Assembly: GCA_002782305.1 (NCBI GenBank)
Contig: PFHN01000003.1
Coordinates: forward strand, 1 to 6,316
DNA length: 6,316 bases
Reading direction: 5' to 3'
From: Candidatus Moranbacteria bacterium CG_4_8_14_3_um_filter_41_13
Lineage (GTDB): Bacteria; Patescibacteriota; Minisyncoccia; Moranbacterales; UBA1568
A program made the translations under genes and the position numbers. The notes under the pieces are model-generated. The model did no database searches. It worked only from the letters and a program-made list of their open reading frames with translations, and had not been told where the DNA came from. Below, in pieces: positions 5,194-6,316 of the stretch; positions within the stretch are counted from its first letter, which is position 1, and the number at the start of each line of letters is the position of its first letter.

Positions 5194-6316
5194 TTAAACA
5201 CGCTTCTTTGTACTGCGAAGAGGAAATTCCACAAAGAATGTTGTTCCTCTGTTTTCCTTACTTTCAAAAGAAATTTTTGCATCATTTTCCTCTAGGTACG
5301 ATTTTACCACAGAAAGCCCCAGTCCACTACCCTCCGTTTCTTTGAGTACTGCATTAGGAGCACGAAAGAACTTAGAAAAAATACGCGATTGATCAGCTTC
5401 CGGAATACCAATACCTGTATCAGACACCTTCAAAACCAGTATTTCCTCAGTCACTTCAAGGGTGATGGTAAGTGTTCCATTTTCTCTATTGTATTTTATG
5501 CCGTTAGAAATGAGGTTTTCAAGTGCTTCATAAAGGTGTTTCGACGAGGCGATAATCTCTGGAGCAGTTTCTTCGGGTTCTGAAAAAATAATCTCTACTC
5601 CCCGTTTCTCAGCCTCGGGGCGCATAGTGTCTATAACTTTCTTCATAAAAGAAACTATATTGACTGATTCTTTTTCCTCACGACTGGTTTCTCCATCGAT
5701 GCGCGACACATTGAGGAGATCATTGACGAGTACCACCATCCGTCCACTATTCTCATAAATCTGAGACACGACCTCCTTGGCTAATTTTGGTAATTTCCCA
5801 AGATCCTCCGCAAGAAGCATCTCCATACTCCAGCGCATACTTCCAAGGGGCGTTCTCAGCTGATGTGCAGCCACTGAAAGGAAACTATTTTTCATATCCT
5901 CTAATTCACGCTGTTTTGTAGCATCCTGAAAAACAGTAATCGTACCAGTAACTTCCCCATTCTCATCTCGAATCACTGAAATGGTTCCACTCACTGCGAG
6001 TAATATACCATCTTTCCTCACCAAAGAGACGTTTTGTGGAAAAACTACAACATTCTCTTCCTTGAGTACCTCTTCCACAAAAGAAATGCTCATATTCAGA
6101 CTTTTTCTTTTCTTCAGAAACAAAAAAACTTCACTATATCGCTTTTTACTGTCTTCGGAGGAATCTTCACCAACGAGTTTTTTCGCTGTTTCATTAATGA
6201 AAATAATATTTCCTTGTAAATCAGTGGCAAACACGCCTTCTCCGATTGATTGAAGATAACGAAGGATACTTTCTGCGCGTTCTTTTTGCTTTTCTATAAG
6301 CTCATTTGACTCTTGG
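5194..6316 (-). CDS. PAS-domain sensor histidine kinase, N-terminus cut by the window edge
   Basis: A sensor kinase that would autophosphorylate on His and pass the phosphate to a receiver, probably the one encoded next. The frame stays open to base 6316, so 373 C-terminal residues are visible and the true start is outside the window. In order: a Glu/Lys/Gln-rich signalling helix (visible residues 1-20); a PAS domain (about 20-135) beginning SIGEGVFATDLQGNIIFIN and ending in GTITVFQDATKQRELE, a typical PAS exit; a DHp domain with H-box SVAAHQLRTPLG (His151); then a HATPase_c domain with N-box ENLISNGIKYN, G1 box VSDTGIGIP (Asp299), F-box FSKFFRAPN and G2 box EGSGLGLS. No membrane segment is visible, but one may lie upstream. 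The residue after the catalytic His is Gln instead of the usual Glu/Asp. The gene ends 20 nt before the receiver gene. The kinase assignment is secure; its stimulus is unknown. Confidence 0.95.
   Translation of the reverse strand, partial: QESNELIEKQKERAESILRYLQSIGEGVFATDLQGNIIFINETAKKLVGEDSSEDSKKRYSEVFLFLKKRKSLNMSISFVEEVLKEENVVVFPQNVSLVRKDGILLAVSGTISVIRDENGEVTGTITVFQDATKQRELEDMKNSFLSVAAHQLRTPLGSMRWSMEMLLAEDLGKLPKLAKEVVSQIYENSGRMVVLVNDLLNVSRIDGETSREEKESVNIVSFMKKVIDTMRPEAEKRGVEIIFSEPEETAPEIIASSKHLYEALENLISNGIKYNRENGTLTITLEVTEEILVLKVSDTGIGIPEADQSRIFSKFFRAPNAVLKETEGSGLGLSVVKSYLEENDAKISFESKENRGTTFFVEFPLRSTKKRV

Noticed and set aside
5194..6234. Kinase starting at the GTG at 6234
   Set aside because: This start would remove the first PAS strand. 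The frame is open to the window edge and encodes a coherent signalling helix and SIGEG PAS entry upstream.
143..6253. Plus-strand open frames of 60-120 codons across the window
   Set aside because: All lie antisense to well-supported minus-strand genes, have low-complexity or implausible proteins with no recognisable domain, and would need overlapping transcription.
1..6316. CRISPR array, IS element, tRNA or defence system
   Set aside because: No spaced repeats, terminal inverted repeats, transposase motifs or cloverleaf sequences were seen. All sequence is accounted for by pilus and signalling genes.

Overview
This window is a single-strand, tightly packed piece of a type IV pilus (T4P) assembly locus. 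All genes lie on the minus strand, so transcription runs from high to low coordinates. The likely host is a member of the Patescibacteria (CPR), probably a Parcubacteria-type lineage. This is inferred from the protein style: a histidine kinase with the H-box AAHQLRTPLG, a lone receiver ending in a YLVKAN segment next to pilB, a short PilC, pseudopilins with AEAC-type helices, modest GC content, and start codons without clear Shine-Dalgarno sequences. TAA, TGA and TAG all appear as stops at gene ends, so the TGA=Gly code of Gracilibacteria/Absconditabacteria is unlikely. No 16S rRNA or other phylogenetic marker is present, so the placement is tentative.

Layout in transcription order: (1) 6316-5194, a PAS-containing sensor histidine kinase cut by the window edge; (2) 5173-4793, a stand-alone receiver-domain response regulator; (3) 4763-3064, the pilus extension ATPase PilB, split by a one-base frameshift near 4425; (4) 3012-1969, the inner-membrane platform protein PilC; (5) 1923-1441, a GspH/FimT-like pseudopilin; (6) 1422-961, a PilV/GspI-like pseudopilin; (7) 955-422, a PilW/GspJ-like pseudopilin; (8) 425-33, a PilX/GspK-like pseudopilin that lacks Glu5. 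Gaps in order are 20, 29, 51, 45, 18 and 5 nt, and the last pair overlaps by 4 nt (ATGA). This strongly suggests one operon whose promoter lies beyond position 6316. No stretch over 60 nt is gene-free, and I see no promoter, terminator, tRNA, IS element or CRISPR inside the window.

How the genes fit together: PilB hydrolyses ATP in the cytoplasm and drives PilC, which lifts pilin subunits out of the membrane into the growing fibre. The four pseudopilins would form the tip or priming complex. The kinase and receiver probably give the pilus a phosphorylation-based control, since the receiver has no DNA-binding output. The main pilin, prepilin peptidase, PilMNO and any retraction ATPase PilT are not in this window. 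The most notable observation is the break in pilB. If it is real, this locus cannot make an intact extension motor without frameshifting or two-chain assembly. If it is a sequence error, the locus is an ordinary CPR pilus operon with a linked two-component pair.
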